A stretch of 64,000 nt of DNA from Lysobacter arseniciresistens ZS79 (GCF_000768335.1 NZ_AVPT01000004.1:62001-126000), one strand, 5' to 3'. Positions 1 through 9,108 are shown, numbered from the stretch's first letter. Numbers and translations: made by a program. Notes: a model not told the origin generated them from the sequence alone.

Positions 1-633
1 CAGCAGCGGTGTCAGCAGGGGCGCGCGCGCACCGTCGAACATGCCGGTCTTGATGTAGCTGGGGATCAGCGTGGTGACCCGGACGTGCCCGTGGCCAGCG
101 CGCAGCAACTCCAGCCGCACCGAATCGCTCCAGCCGATCACCGCCCACTTCGATGCGGTGTAGACACTCATCATCGGCACAGACAGCATCCCCGATGCCG
201 AGGCCACGTTGAGCAGGCGCGACGCGCGGCCGCCGGCGACCATCGCCGGCAGGAACTCGCGGGCGACGTGCATCAGCGCCAGCGTGTTGATGCGGATGAC
301 GAACTCGGTGTCGCGCACCGGGTCGTGCTCCCAGAAGTGTTTGCTGCGGACCACGCCGGCGTTGTTGATGACGATGTCGGGGTCGCCGACCTCGCTGCGC
401 ACCCGGGCGGCAGCGGTGCCGATGTCGGCCAGCGAGGCGAGGTCGACCACGTGGGCGTGGACGTTGCCGCCGAGCCGGACCAGTTCGTCGCGGGTGGCGG
501 CCAGCGCCTCGCCGTCGACGTCCCACAGCACCACCGCGGCGGCGCGTTCGGCCACGGCGCGTTCGGCGTACAGCCGGCCCATCCCCATGGCCGCCCCGGT
601 AACCAGGACGATCCTGCCTTCGACGGTCCGCAT
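1..633 (-). CDS. Short-chain dehydrogenase/reductase, 3' part beyond window
   Basis: This is an NAD(P)-dependent oxidoreductase of the SDR family. 211 codons are visible and the reading frame runs off the left edge, so the C-terminus is missing. Visible motifs are the Rossmann nucleotide-binding TGAAMGMG near residue 12, the structural NNAG motif near residue 88, and the catalytic YTASK (Tyr and Lys of YxxxK) preceded by a Ser-rich stretch. The start ATG at 633 opens directly into the Rossmann strand (MRTVEGRIVLVTG), as is usual for the family. The substrate cannot be predicted. The gene lies 70 bp downstream of the DUF4336 gene on the same strand and may be co-transcribed with it. Confidence 0.85.
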   Translation of the reverse strand, partial: MRTVEGRIVLVTGAAMGMGRLYAERAVAERAAAVVLWDVDGEALAATRDELVRLGGNVHAHVVDLASLADIGTAAARVRSEVGDPDIVINNAGVVRSKHFWEHDPVRDTEFVIRINTLALMHVAREFLPAMVAGGRASRLLNVASASGMLSVPMMSVYTASKWAVIGWSDSVRLELLRAGHGHVRVTTLIPSYIKTGMFDGARAPLLTPLL

Positions 634-703
634 GCGGTTCTCCCCTTGGTGCGATCGATTATGCATCGACCGGGCCGGCCCCATGCGCCGGCGTACTGGA
701 GGG

Positions 704-1450
704 TCAGTCCAGCAGCCAGCGGAAGGCGCGGCGCAGCTCGGCGGCGCCGTCGCGCTCGTACCAGCGGCCGTGGGCGAGGATCACGCGTTCGGGGTTCCAC
801 GCGATCATCTGTTCGACGGCGTCCTTCAGCGCGGCCCGCTGCGGCCCACGGAAGGTCAGGCGCATGTCGCGCGGCATCTGGCCGTCGGGGTCGCGCGAAC
901 CGGCAAAACGGGTAAGCCAGCGCGCCGGAAGTTCGAGCTTGCCGGGCTCGAAGTTCTCGATGAAATCGGTCAGCACCAGGGTGCGGCTGGGGCGATGGAA
1001 GAACTCGACCTCGGTCATGAAGCTGCCGGAGACAGGGAGGGTCGCGACCGTGGCGTCCCAGGGGTAACCGCGGGGGCGGTCGAGCTCGGAGGCGGGAAAG
1101 TCGATGCGGCCGTCGGCCTGCTCGCGGATACGCGGGGCGAGGTACACGCGGGCGTCGGGGAAGACTTCGTGCCACTCCGGGATCCACCAGTAGTGGATGC
1201 GGTTGGGGCCGACGATCCAGCGCGGCGTGCCGATGGCTTCCACCTCACGCATCAGTCCGCGGGTGAGCGGCGTCGGCGAGTGGATCAGCAGGTCGTCGCC
1301 GATGCGCAGCACGGTCATGCGGGTGGGGAAGCGCATCTTCGGCCACGGCATGCCGAACTCGATCGCCGGGCCGTCGACGATCCAGACGTCGTCGGCGACC
1401 GGCTTGAGGGTGTCGAGCGGCGGATAGGTGACGGGGTCGTGGCGGGTCAC
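704..1450 (-). CDS. DUF4336 family protein (metallo-beta-lactamase-like fold)
   Basis: A 248-residue cytoplasmic protein without a signal peptide or membrane segment. The sequence matches my memory of the DUF4336 family, which is related to metallo-beta-lactamase folds: DDLLIHSPTPLTRGL after a strand-rich N-terminus, then FIENFEPG, and VILAHGRWY near the C-terminus. The classical HxHxDH zinc motif is not present, so hydrolase activity is unproven. The start is GTG at 1450, chosen because GGGAG lies just upstream. It is 108 bp downstream of dnaE2 on the same strand. A link to the SOS operon is possible by read-through, but nothing in the protein suggests DNA repair. Confidence 0.75.
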   Translation of the reverse strand: MTRHDPVTYPPLDTLKPVADDVWIVDGPAIEFGMPWPKMRFPTRMTVLRIGDDLLIHSPTPLTRGLMREVEAIGTPRWIVGPNRIHYWWIPEWHEVFPDARVYLAPRIREQADGRIDFPASELDRPRGYPWDATVATLPVSGSFMTEVEFFHRPSRTLVLTDFIENFEPGKLELPARWLTRFAGSRDPDGQMPRDMRLTFRGPQRAALKDAVEQMIAWNPERVILAHGRWYERDGAAELRRAFRWLLD

Positions 1451-1558
1451 GGGGTCTCCCTTGGCTGGCGCGGCGAGGAGTGTCCGGCGGTTCCGCGGGG
1501 CGATGTCGCCGGCCGGACGATTCCATCATGCCATCGACGGGTTACGCAGCCCGCGTCG

Positions 1559-4500
1559 TCAATGGAAATCGCGCGAGCGTGCATCGAGGCCGCCCAGCAG
1601 CGGCGTCAGGTTCTCGAGCCGGTGGGCGACCAGGTGCTGCACGCCGTCGCGGCGTTCCAGCCGGCCCTCGACCGCGAGCAGGCGCGACTCCAGCAGCTCG
1701 CGCCGTTGCCGCTCGACGAGGCTGCGCCAGACCACCACGTTGGTCATGCCGTCCTCGTCCTCCAGCGTCATGAAGACCACGCCGCTGGCGGTCTGCGGGC
1801 GCTGGCGCAGGGTCACCAGCCCGGCGACGCGCACGGTGCGGCCGTGCGGCAGCTTCGCCACCTCGCCCGAACGCCGGCAGCGCCGTGCCGTCAGGACCTT
1901 GCGGAGCATCGCCAGCGGATGCCGGCCGAGTGTGGTGCCGACCATCGCGTAGTCGGCGCGCACGTCCTCCCCGGCGCTGGGCAGCGGCAGCACGACCGGG
2001 TCGTTGTCGGCGGCCGGGGGCGCATCGGCGAACAGCGGCAGCTGCGGTTCGACCCCGCCGATCGCCCAGCGCGCCCGGTGGCGATGGCCGGCGAGGCCGC
2101 GCAGGGCACCGGCATCGGCCAGCACGGACTGTTCGCGGCGATCGAGGTGGCTCCGCGCGCACAGGTCGGCAACGTCGGTGAACGGATGGCGCGCGCGGGC
2201 GGCTTCGATGCGTGTCGCGGCTTCGGGCGGCAGGCCGCGGACCATGCGCAGGCCGAGACGGATGGCCGGTTGATCACGCCGGTTCCCGATCGCGAGTGAA
2301 ACCGCTCCTACGGAACGCGACGGCGCATCGTCTTCGAGGCTGCAGTCCCAGTGGCTGTAGCGCACGTCGACCGGCAGCGTGCGGATACCGTGCCGGCGGG
2401 CGTCCTGCAGGATCTGGTCGGGCGAATAGAAGCCCATCGGCCAGGAGTTGATCAGCGCGCAGGCGAACGCGGCCGGCTCGTGGCACTTCAGCCAGCTGCT
2501 GGTGTAGGCGACGAGGGCGAAGCTGGCGGCGTGCGATTCGGGGAAGCCGTAGTCGCCGAAGCCCTTGATCTGCTCGAAGATCCGTTCGGCGTACTCGCGC
2601 GTGTAGCCGTTGCGCAGCATGCCGTCGGTCAGCTTCTGCCGGTGCGGCTCAAGCCCGCCGCGGCGCTTCCATGCCGCCATCGAACGGCGCAGCTGGTCGG
2701 CCTCGCCGCCTCTGTAACCGGCCGCCACCATCGCGATCTGCATCACCTGTTCCTGGAACAGCGGCACGCCGAGGGTACGTTCCAGTACCGCCTTGAGTGC
2801 CCCGGACGGATAGTCGACCGGCTCCTTGCCGGTGCGGCGCAGCAGGTAGGGATTGACCATGTCGCCCTGGATCGGGCCCGGCCGGACGATCGCGATCTGG
2901 ATCACCAGGTCGTAGAACGTCTTCGGCCGCAGCCGCGGCAGCATCGCCATCTGCGCGCGCGATTCGATCTGGAACACGCCGATGGTGTCGGCGCGGCTGA
3001 TCATGTCGTAGGTCGCTCCGTCCTCCTTCGGGATGTCGCCGACGGTGAGGTCGCGGCGGCCGCTGGCGCGCAGCAGGTCGAGGGTCTTGCGCACCGCGGT
3101 CAGCATGCCCAGCGCGAGACAGTCGACCTTCATCAGGCCGACTTCGTCGAGGTCGTCCTTGTCCCACTGGATCACGGTGCGGTCGTCCATCGCGGCGTTC
3201 TCGACCGGCACCAGCGTGTGCAGCGGGTGCTCGGAGATCACGAAGCCGCCGGGGTGCTGCGACAGGTGGCGCGGCATGCCGACCAGCTCGGCGGTCAGCG
3301 CGACCACCTGCCGCAGCACCGGCGAGTCGGGATCGAAACCGCGCTCGCGCAGGTGCTCGGCGATCGGTGCGCGGCCGCTCCAGCGGTTCATCGTCGACGC
3401 CAGCTCGCCGACCACGTCGGGCGGCAGGCCGAGTGCGCGGCCGACATCGCGCACCGCACCGCGGCCGCGGTACTGGGTCGCCACCGCGGTCAGCGCGGCG
3501 CGCTCGCGGCCGTAGCGGTTGAACACGTACTGCAGCACCTCCTCGCGGCGCTCGTGCTCGAAGTCGATGTCGATGTCGGGTGGTTCGTCGCGCTCTTCCG
3601 AGATGAAACGCTCGAACAGCATGTTCATCCGCGCCGGGTCGATCTCGGTCACGCCCAGGGTGTAGCAGATCACCGAGTTGGCGGCCGAACCGCGGCCCTG
3701 GCAGAGGATGTCCTGCGAGCGGGCGAAGCGGACGATGTCGTGCACGGTCAGGAAGTACGACTCGTAGCGTTTTTTTGCGACCAGCGCGAGCTCCTTCTCG
3801 ATCAACCCGCGGGCCTTCCCGCTCATGCCTTCCGGCCAGCGCCAGCGCGCGCCTTCCTCGACCAGGTGGCGCAGCCAGCTGGCGGCGTCGTGGCCGGGCG
3901 GGACCAGTTCGTGCGGGTACTGGTACTGCAGGTCCCTGCGCATGTCGAAACGGCAGCGGTCGGCGATCCGCACGGTCTCGGTGAGCAGGTCGGACGGGTG
4001 GATGGCGGCGAGCGCGCGGCGGCTGCGCAGGTGGCGCTCGCCATTGGGGAACAGCCGGTGGCCGGCCTCGGCGACGGTGACGTGGTGGCGGATCGCGGTC
4101 ATCGTGTCCTGCAGGGCGCGGCGGCCGCGCACGTGCATGTGGACGTCGCCGGCGGCGACCAGCGGCAGGCCGAGGCGGGCGCCGGCTTCGCGCAGTTGCC
4201 GCAGGCGGGCGTCGTCGTCGGGACCGCGGTGCAGCTCGACCGCCAGCCAGGTGCGGCCGGGGAAGGTGTCCGCGGTCCAGCGCGCCTGCGCGTCGTCGAT
4301 TGGGGCGTCAGTTGCGGCGCCCGGCACCCACAGCGCAAGCAGGCCGTCGGTGGCGCCGAAGTCCTCGCGCAGCAGCCGGTATTCGCCCTTGCGCGCACGC
4401 CGGCGGGCGCGGGTCAGCAACTGGCACAATGCGGTGTAACCGGCCTTGTCCTCGACCAGCAGGACCAGCTTGGGCCCGCCTTCGACCTGCACCTCGCTGC

Positions 4501-4702
4501 CGACGATCAGCTTCACGCCGAACCGCTCCGACGCTTCCAGCGCACGCACGATGCCGGCCAGCGAGCACTCGTCGGTGATCGCCAGCGCGGTGTAGCCCTG
4601 CTGTTTCGCGCGCTCGAACAGCTCCGGCGCGACCGAGGCGCCGCGCTGGAAGCTGAAGGCCGACAGGCAGTGCAGCTCGGCGTAGTCGGGCAGGTCGTGC
4701 AT
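1559..4702 (-). CDS. dnaE2: Error-prone DNA polymerase DnaE2 (alpha-subunit homologue)
   Basis: 1047 residues, normal for DnaE2. This C-family polymerase works with ImuA and ImuB in damage-induced mutagenesis. The N-terminal PHP domain is present ([15 protein letters not shown], then ITDECSLAG). The palm carries the catalytic acidic cluster [14 protein letters not shown] around residue 375, followed by the finger motifs and a C-terminal OB-type domain. The start ATG at 4702 lies 8 bp after imuB and gives the expected [17 protein letters not shown]-terminus. It is the last gene of lexA-imuA-imuB-dnaE2. One oddity is a stretch around residues 790-808 ([16 protein letters not shown]) that appears to be translated from a decayed REP arm (2290-2311) between the conserved blocks SHWDCSLE and AIRLGLRMV. 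The frame is intact, so the insertion seems tolerated. Confidence 0.95.
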   Translation of the reverse strand: MHDLPDYAELHCLSAFSFQRGASVAPELFERAKQQGYTALAITDECSLAGIVRALEASERFGVKLIVGSEVQVEGGPKLVLLVEDKAGYTALCQLLTRARRRARKGEYRLLREDFGATDGLLALWVPGAATDAPIDDAQARWTADTFPGRTWLAVELHRGPDDDARLRQLREAGARLGLPLVAAGDVHMHVRGRRALQDTMTAIRHHVTVAEAGHRLFPNGERHLRSRRALAAIHPSDLLTETVRIADRCRFDMRRDLQYQYPHELVPPGHDAASWLRHLVEEGARWRWPEGMSGKARGLIEKELALVAKKRYESYFLTVHDIVRFARSQDILCQGRGSAANSVICYTLGVTEIDPARMNMLFERFISEERDEPPDIDIDFEHERREEVLQYVFNRYGRERAALTAVATQYRGRGAVRDVGRALGLPPDVVGELASTMNRWSGRAPIAEHLRERGFDPDSPVLRQVVALTAELVGMPRHLSQHPGGFVISEHPLHTLVPVENAAMDDRTVIQWDKDDLDEVGLMKVDCLALGMLTAVRKTLDLLRASGRRDLTVGDIPKEDGATYDMISRADTIGVFQIESRAQMAMLPRLRPKTFYDLVIQIAIVRPGPIQGDMVNPYLLRRTGKEPVDYPSGALKAVLERTLGVPLFQEQVMQIAMVAAGYRGGEADQLRRSMAAWKRRGGLEPHRQKLTDGMLRNGYTREYAERIFEQIKGFGDYGFPESHAASFALVAYTSSWLKCHEPAAFACALINSWPMGFYSPDQILQDARRHGIRTLPVDVRYSHWDCSLEDDAPSRSVGAVSLAIGNRRDQPAIRLGLRMVRGLPPEAATRIEAARARHPFTDVADLCARSHLDRREQSVLADAGALRGLAGHRHRARWAIGGVEPQLPLFADAPPAADNDPVVLPLPSAGEDVRADYAMVGTTLGRHPLAMLRKVLTARRCRRSGEVAKLPHGRTVRVAGLVTLRQRPQTASGVVFMTLEDEDGMTNVVVWRSLVERQRRELLESRLLAVEGRLERRDGVQHLVAHRLENLTPLLGGLDARSRDFH
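2290..2311 (-). repeat. Decayed REP arm inside dnaE2 coding sequence
   Basis: On the minus strand the 22 bases begin GTAGGAGCG and end TCGCGA, the same ends as the REP arms elsewhere in the window. The middle (GTTTCAC) resembles a mutated form of the GCGGC-TTCA-GCCGC hairpin common in pseudomonad and xanthomonad REPs. Only one arm is recognisable, and it is read in frame as part of DnaE2. Confidence 0.55.
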
Positions 4703-4710
4703 GGCGTCGC

Positions 4711-6135
4711 TCAACCGAACCAGCCGTGCAGCATGAAACCGTCGGCGCGGCCTGCGACCGCCGGATCGCCGGCGGCGCGGAACGCCCAGGCGCGCTGGCC
4801 GGGGCTGGTCTCGACCAGGTAGTAGTCGCGGCGCACGTCGCCGTCCCACCAGCCGGTTTCGATCCGCTCGGGGCCGGCGAGGATGGTCAGGTGGTGGTCG
4901 CGCAACGGTGCCGGTTGCGGCAGCAGCCAGCCGGGTCGCGGCACCGGCGCGGCGGTGGCGGCTCGGCCGGCTTCGGTCTGCCACGCGCGCTCGGGGCGGT
5001 GGTCGGCGCGCACGGCCAGGCCATGCACCGCGTCGTCGCCGAGCCGGGCGCGCAGGCGCTCGCGCAGTTGCTCCCACGGCACCGCCTGTTGCGGACGGGC
5101 ATCGAACAGGTCGCGGCCGGCCGGCACGAACGGCGGCAGCTCGCGCGCGACCAGCCGCACGCCACGCACCGGCGCCGGCACGCGGGCCTGCTCCAGCCGC
5201 CCGCGGGCGAGCTCGAACAGCATCGCCGGGCTGCGCTCGGGCGCCAGCAGGCCGATGGTGATCTCGCTGTCGGCGCAGCGCTCGTGCTCCAGCACGACGG
5301 TGAAGCGCTGCACGCCGCCATCGCGACCGGCGAGGTAGGCGGCGAGGTCGGTGGTCAGCCGGCGCAGCGGGAACAGCAGGGCCTGGCTGGATTCGACGTC
5401 GTAGTTGAGCTCGATCCGCGACTCGAACGAATCCGGCGGCTGGTAGCACTGCAGCGGCGCCGGCAGCGCGCCGGTCAGCCGGTCCAGGTGGGCGAGCGCG
5501 TCCGGCCCGATCCGCTTGCCGAGCGCCGCGCGCGGCAACGCCAGCACCTGCCGCAGCTTGCGCAGACCCATCCGTCGCAGGGCGGTGGCGACGTCCGGCG
5601 CCAGCCCGCTGCGCTCGACCGGCAACTGGCCGAGGGCGTTGTGCAGCGGCGCCGCGTCGGTGACCGCGAGGCCGTCGTGCACGTTCGCCAGTGCGCGCGC
5701 GGCATGCGGGTGCGGGGCGAGGGTGATGCGGTGGTGGAAGCCGAGTTCGGCCAGGTCGGCGCGCAGCTGCGCCTCGAACCGTGGCCACGGGCCGAACAGC
5801 TTGAAGCTGGCCTCGACCTCCAGCAGCAGCGCGGACGGCATCGTGCGGCAGACCAGCGAGCTGTAGCGGTAGGCCCAGGCGGCGAGGAAGTCGTGCCAGC
5901 GGTCGGTTTCCGCCGGGTCATGCTCGACGGTGGCGAAGCGCCCGCACAGCGCCTGCGCGGTGCCGAGCGGCTGTCCGGCGCGCAGGCCGGCCGCCTTCGC
6001 CGCGGGATTGACCGCGTGCAGCACGCGCCGCTGCGCCGGCCCGGTGACCAGCGCCAGCGGGGCGTCGGGGTCGGGATGGCGGCGCAGGACGCCGTCGAGC
6101 GCCAGTTGCGGCAGGAGGATGCAGGCCCAGAGCAT
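4711..6135 (-). CDS. imuB: ImuB, catalytically inactive Y-family polymerase homologue
   Basis: 474 residues. ImuB is the adaptor of the ImuA-ImuB-DnaE2 mutasome and links DnaE2 to the sliding clamp. The fold is Y-family-like, but the acidic residues of an active polymerase are missing. The first motif, VDMDAFYASVE in DinB, is here [11 protein letters not shown], and the SLDE motif is replaced by [15 protein letters not shown] helix-hairpin-helix-like stretch follows ([22 protein letters not shown] type), then a little-finger-like region and a C-terminal extension ending in LHGWFG. It starts 3 bp after the imuA stop and ends 8 bp before dnaE2, which indicates translational coupling. Known family biology says this subunit is non-catalytic, which fits the lost motifs. 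Confidence 0.93.
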   Translation of the reverse strand: MLWACILLPQLALDGVLRRHPDPDAPLALVTGPAQRRVLHAVNPAAKAAGLRAGQPLGTAQALCGRFATVEHDPAETDRWHDFLAAWAYRYSSLVCRTMPSALLLEVEASFKLFGPWPRFEAQLRADLAELGFHHRITLAPHPHAARALANVHDGLAVTDAAPLHNALGQLPVERSGLAPDVATALRRMGLRKLRQVLALPRAALGKRIGPDALAHLDRLTGALPAPLQCYQPPDSFESRIELNYDVESSQALLFPLRRLTTDLAAYLAGRDGGVQRFTVVLEHERCADSEITIGLLAPERSPAMLFELARGRLEQARVPAPVRGVRLVARELPPFVPAGRDLFDARPQQAVPWEQLRERLRARLGDDAVHGLAVRADHRPERAWQTEAGRAATAAPVPRPGWLLPQPAPLRDHHLTILAGPERIETGWWDGDVRRDYYLVETSPGQRAWAFRAAGDPAVAGRADGFMLHGWFG

Positions 6136-6138
6136 GGA

Positions 6139-6891
6139 TCACCGCGCGGAGGAGTCCAGGGGGCTCGCCGTGGAAACCACCTGTAGGAGCGACGTAAGTC
6201 GCGAACCGGCAGGCAATGGAGCGACGGCGTGTGTTCGTGGTTCTGCGCGTTCGCGACTTACGTCGCTCCTACGGGAAGCCAAGGACGGGAATGGGATCGC
6301 CCGCGTCGGCGGGTTGCCGCCGCGGCACTTGAGGACACGCAACTGCGCCGGCCGGGCATCGATCGCGATCCGCAGCGCGGCGGGCGAAGGGTTGGCCCCG
6401 GCTTTCAAGGGGCGCAGCGCGAAGCCGAGGCACTGGCCGGTCTCTGCCGCCACCTGCAGCCGGCGCAGGGCACGGTCATCGGCGGTCCGCGGCCAGCACA
6501 GCACCGCCGGGCAGGCGGCCGAGCGCAGGCATTGCTCGGTCGCCCACAGGGCGTTGCGCGGGTCGGTGCGGACCACCTGCAGACGCCTGAGGTCGATGCC
6601 GGCATTGGCCCAGGCCGGGGCGAACGGCAGGTAGGGCGGGTCGACCAGCACCACCATGCCGTCGGCCTGCGACAGCCGGGCGAGGGTCGGCCACAGCAGG
6701 CGCAGTTCGCCGATGCCGTCGGCAGGCAGCAGCAGTTCGGTCAGCGCGTGCTCGGGCCAGCCGCCGTCGGGCAGGGCCTCGTCGAGCAGGGCGTGGCCGG
6801 TCGGCTGCCGCGACGGCGGGCGCGGGGCCGGCTGGCCGCGCCAGACCCGGCGGGACTCCAGCAGGCTGTCGAGAGCGACCACGGCGCCCAT
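6139..6891 (-). CDS. imuA: ImuA, RecA-like mutasome protein with REP-derived C-terminus
   Basis: 250 residues. ImuA is a RecA/SulA-like partner of ImuB and DnaE2. The conserved core is clear: GHALLDEALPDGGWPEHALTELL near residue 32, VLVDPPYLPFAPAWA, and the characteristic QLRVLKCRGGNPP around residues 183-195. The family normally ends shortly after that motif. Here residues of about 207-237 are translated from an inverted REP pair (6183-6272) and read SDVSRE and SRLTSLL, the peptides encoded by this repeat when read in this frame. The native stop codon has been replaced and the protein ends only 3 bp before imuB. The start ATG at 6891 shares one base with the lexA stop (TGATG). Whether the added tail affects contact with ImuB is unknown. 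Confidence 0.9.
   Translation of the reverse strand: MGAVVALDSLLESRRVWRGQPAPRPPSRQPTGHALLDEALPDGGWPEHALTELLLPADGIGELRLLWPTLARLSQADGMVVLVDPPYLPFAPAWANAGIDLRRLQVVRTDPRNALWATEQCLRSAACPAVLCWPRTADDRALRRLQVAAETGQCLGFALRPLKAGANPSPAALRIAIDARPAQLRVLKCRGGNPPTRAIPFPSLASRRSDVSRERAEPRTHAVAPLPAGSRLTSLLQVVSTASPLDSSAR
6183..6272. repeat. Inverted REP pair (GTAG/SMAG-like) within imuA 3' end
   Basis: Two 22-base arms face each other: GTAGGAGCGACGTAAGTCGC plus GA at 6183-6204, and the exact reverse complement at 6251-6272. Each arm also folds on itself (GCGAC-GTAA-GTCGC). The 46-base core is the shortest of the six pairs in the window. It lies wholly inside the imuA reading frame. Confidence 0.9.
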
Positions 6892-7565
6892 CAGGACGGC
6901 CTCACGAGGCCCGCGAACAGGCCTTCGATCGCGAAGTCGGTGATGCGCGCGTCGATCTCGATCGGGGCGTGCGCGGGGTTGCGCGGCAACAGGCGCAGGT
7001 GGTCGCGGCCGCTGTCGAGCCGCTTGACCGTCAGCTCGCCCTCCACCCGCGCGACCACGGTCTGGCCGCTGCGTGCCTGCGGCGTGCGGTGCACCCCGAT
7101 CAGGTCGCCGGGCAGGATGCCGTCGAGCAGCATCGAGTCGCCCTCGACCTCCAGCAGGTAGTCGGGGCGCAGGCGGAACAGCGAGCGGTCGAGCGCGACC
7201 TCGCGGCGGATTTCGGGGTCGGAGCCGATCGGCGTGCCGGCCGCGACCCGGCCGAGCAGGGGTACCTGCAGCAGGTTCGGGCGGTCGGTCGGAGTGGGTG
7301 CGGAAACGCTGTCCGCGAACGCCCCGGTGGACCTGCGGGCAGTGCGGCCGGGAGCGGGTGCGGTGAGCCGGATCCCGCGCGCGCGCCCGGTCGACAGCTC
7401 GATCAGCCCGGCCTGCGCCAGCGCCTCCAGGTGGTAGCGCGCCGAGCGGTTCTGGCGGAACCCGAACGCCCGCGCGATCTCCATCTGCGACGGCGGATAG
7501 CCGTGCGTGGCGGTGTGCTCGCGCAGGAAATCGAGCAGGCGGCGCTGGGTGTCGGTCAGGTGCAT
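6891..7565 (-). CDS. lexA: LexA-type SOS repressor
   Basis: 224 residues. The N-terminal winged helix-turn-helix (residues 1-65, GYPPSQMEIARAFGF) binds the SOS operator. The C-terminal S24-type domain has the self-cleavage site Ala109-Gly110, the catalytic Ser144 in EGDSM and Lys181 in ELTVKRL, so RecA-stimulated autocleavage should be intact. The linker of about 30 residues (70-98) is long and Ala/Thr/Pro-rich. It heads the lexA-imuA-imuB-dnaE2 operon. Xanthomonads often carry a second LexA in such operons besides the one near recA, so this may be the lexA2 type. A palindrome with LexA-site character sits 2 bp before the start codon, indicating autoregulation. Confidence 0.95.
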   Translation of the reverse strand: MHLTDTQRRLLDFLREHTATHGYPPSQMEIARAFGFRQNRSARYHLEALAQAGLIELSTGRARGIRLTAPAPGRTARRSTGAFADSVSAPTPTDRPNLLQVPLLGRVAAGTPIGSDPEIRREVALDRSLFRLRPDYLLEVEGDSMLLDGILPGDLIGVHRTPQARSGQTVVARVEGELTVKRLDSGRDHLRLLPRNPAHAPIEIDARITDFAIEGLFAGLVRPS

Positions 7566-7567
7566 GG

Positions 7568-7581
7568 TACTAATTCTAGTA
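7568..7581 (-). promoter_or_regulatory. LexA-type operator TACTA-N4-TAGTA
   Basis: Perfect 5-bp inverted repeat TACTA-attc-TAGTA, with GT/AC extending the symmetry partly. It resembles the TTAG-N6-TACTA sites described for Xanthomonas LexA. It lies 2 bp upstream of the lexA ATG, so no separate Shine-Dalgarno sequence fits between them. The transcript may be leaderless or start inside the operator. Confidence 0.7.
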
Positions 7582-7695
7582 ACAAATGGATGCGTAAAAA
7601 GTGAGGCCCGACGGGTCAGGCAGTTACGACCGGAAGCTCAGGCGGGATCGACGTCTGTTAAGCATCCACGCCGCCGTCTCAGGCGCTGGGACGTC

Positions 7696-7853
7696 GCAGG
7701 AGCGACGTGAGTCGCGACCTGTTCATCGCCTCCGAAGTCCGCCAACCTGCTTGCGGGAAAAAACCTTCCGGAAGCGCTCCTGTCACCTGCGGAGTGGCCC
7801 GATTTCCGGTGCTCTAGCCGGGTTCGGCGGGTCGCGACTTGCGTCGCTCCTAC
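7696..7853. repeat. Inverted REP pair (GTAG/SMAG-like)
   Basis: The left arm starts GCAGGAGCGACGTGAGTCGC at 7696. The right arm is the reverse complement type, TCGCGACTTGCGTCGCTCCT, ending at 7853. The core of about 114 bp is larger than in the imuA copy. It lies in the lexA-dinB intergenic region. Confidence 0.85.
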
Positions 7854-7903
7854 AGCGGGAGCCGGCGTCGCAGGTCGGGTGTGAGGCACATACGCGAACC
7901 ACC

Positions 7904-8989
7904 TCACGCCACCTCGAACAGATCCGACTGCGCGCGCACGTCGTCGGCGTCGACAAACCCGCCCAGTCCGACGCCGACCAGCCGGTAGCGGGTCCGCGCC
8001 GGCAGGTCGATCCGCGCGCGCAGCTCGCAGGCGATGTCGGCCAGCGCCTGCAGCGTGGACGGCCGTACCGGCGGGGTCAGGCTGCGGGTGAGGATGCGGA
8101 AGTCGGCGGTCTTGAGCTTGAGCACCACGGTGCGCGCCAGCCGCGGGTGGGCTTGCCCGCGCTCGCGTTCGTACGCCGCCCAGGTCTTTTCGGCGAGGCG
8201 GCGGATGTGCGGTTCCAGCTCGTCGAGCGGCAGGTCGTGCTCGAAGGTGTCCTCCGAGGAGATCTGCACGGTCGGGCGCTCGGGGCGGACCGGGTTGTGG
8301 TCGATGCCCTGCGACAGCTCGTGCAGGCGCCGGCCCCAGCGGCCGAAGCGGCGCTCCAGTTCGGCCCCCGGCACGCCGCGCAGGTCGCCGACGGTGGCGA
8401 TGCCGAGTTCGGCCAGCTTGCCCTGCATCACCTTGCCCACGCCCGGCAGCCGGCCGACCGGCAGCGGCGTCAGGAACGCCTGGACCCGGTGCGGCTTGAC
8501 CACGCACAGCCCGTCGGGCTTGTTCCAGTCCGAGGCGATCTTGGCGATGAACTTGTTCGGCGCGACGCCGGCCGAGGCGGTCAGCGCGGTCTCCTCGCGG
8601 ATCGCGGCGCGGATCGCCTCGGCGGTGGCGGTGGCCGACGGCAGCCCCGAGGCCAGCGCGGTGACGTCGAGGTAGGCCTCGTCCAGCGACAGCGGCTCGA
8701 CCAGCGCGGTGTGGCGGGCGAAGATCCCGCGCACCTGCCGCGACACCGCCTTGTAGCGGCTGAAGTCCGGCGGCACGAACACCGCCTGCGGGCACAGCCG
8801 CTCGGCCCGCACCGCCGGCATCGCCGAGCGCACGCCAAACCGCCGCGCCTCGTAGCTGGCCGCGCATACCACCGAGCGCGCCCCGCGCCAGGCGACCACC
8901 ACCGGCTTGCCGCGCAACGACGGATCGTCGCGCTGCTCCACCGACGCGTAGAACGCGTCCATGTCGACGTGGAGGATCCTGCGGCTCAC
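7904..8989 (-). CDS. dinB: DNA polymerase IV (Y-family, DinB)
   Basis: 361 residues, typical of DinB. A translesion polymerase with an intact active site: Asp9 in VDMDAFYASVE, then Asp103-Glu104 in SLDEAYLDV. The helix-hairpin-helix region (LPVGRLPGVGKVMQGKLAELGI) and the little-finger domain follow. This contrasts with the degenerate ImuB nearby. The start ATG at 8989 gives the canonical MSRRILHVDMDAF. I see no LexA-like palindrome upstream, so SOS control of this copy is not supported by the sequence. It is transcribed divergently from the type I secretion cassette. Confidence 0.95.
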   Translation of the reverse strand: MSRRILHVDMDAFYASVEQRDDPSLRGKPVVVAWRGARSVVCAASYEARRFGVRSAMPAVRAERLCPQAVFVPPDFSRYKAVSRQVRGIFARHTALVEPLSLDEAYLDVTALASGLPSATATAEAIRAAIREETALTASAGVAPNKFIAKIASDWNKPDGLCVVKPHRVQAFLTPLPVGRLPGVGKVMQGKLAELGIATVGDLRGVPGAELERRFGRWGRRLHELSQGIDHNPVRPERPTVQISSEDTFEHDLPLDELEPHIRRLAEKTWAAYERERGQAHPRLARTVVLKLKTADFRILTRSLTPPVRPSTLQALADIACELRARIDLPARTRYRLVGVGLGGFVDADDVRAQSDLFEVA

Positions 8990-9068
8990 ATCAGTGATCG
9001 GTGGCTGTAATGCACTTGTAGTTGACAGCGGTGAGCATGAGGCGAATCCTAATAAGCTGAATGAGCGT

Positions 9069-9084
9069 GTTCCAAGGTTGGAAC
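9069..9084. promoter_or_regulatory. Perfect palindrome GTTCCAA-GG-TTGGAAC before secretion cassette
   Basis: Seven-base arms separated by GG, lying 24 bp upstream of the ABC exporter start codon in the dinB/exporter divergent region. TTGACA occurs at 9022-9027, but no convincing -10 box sits at 17 bp from it. The position and symmetry suit a repressor or activator site, but no regulator gene is adjacent. Confidence 0.4.
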
Positions 9085-9108
9085 GCCAGAGCTTGAAGGA
9101 TCAATGAT

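Larger units (their letters stand above)
7566..7903. other. lexA-dinB intergenic region
   Basis: 338 bp without a gene. It holds the LexA-type operator next to lexA (7568-7581), a REP pair (7696-7853) and no convincing open frame. dinB ends at its right edge, so only the lexA operon promoter is expected here. Confidence 0.7.

Noticed and set aside
2351-4822. Antisense open frame opposite dnaE2
   Set aside because: dnaE2 is complete and conserved on the minus strand; the plus-strand frame is Val/Asp/His-rich shadow sequence.
7904-7950. REP sequence as part of dinB
   Set aside because: The REP pair ends at 7853, 50 bp after the dinB stop region, so it does not alter the protein.
8990-9068. 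LexA box for dinB
   Set aside because: No TACTA/TAGTA-type inverted repeat is found upstream of dinB; the nearby palindrome has a different sequence and lies closer to the exporter gene.
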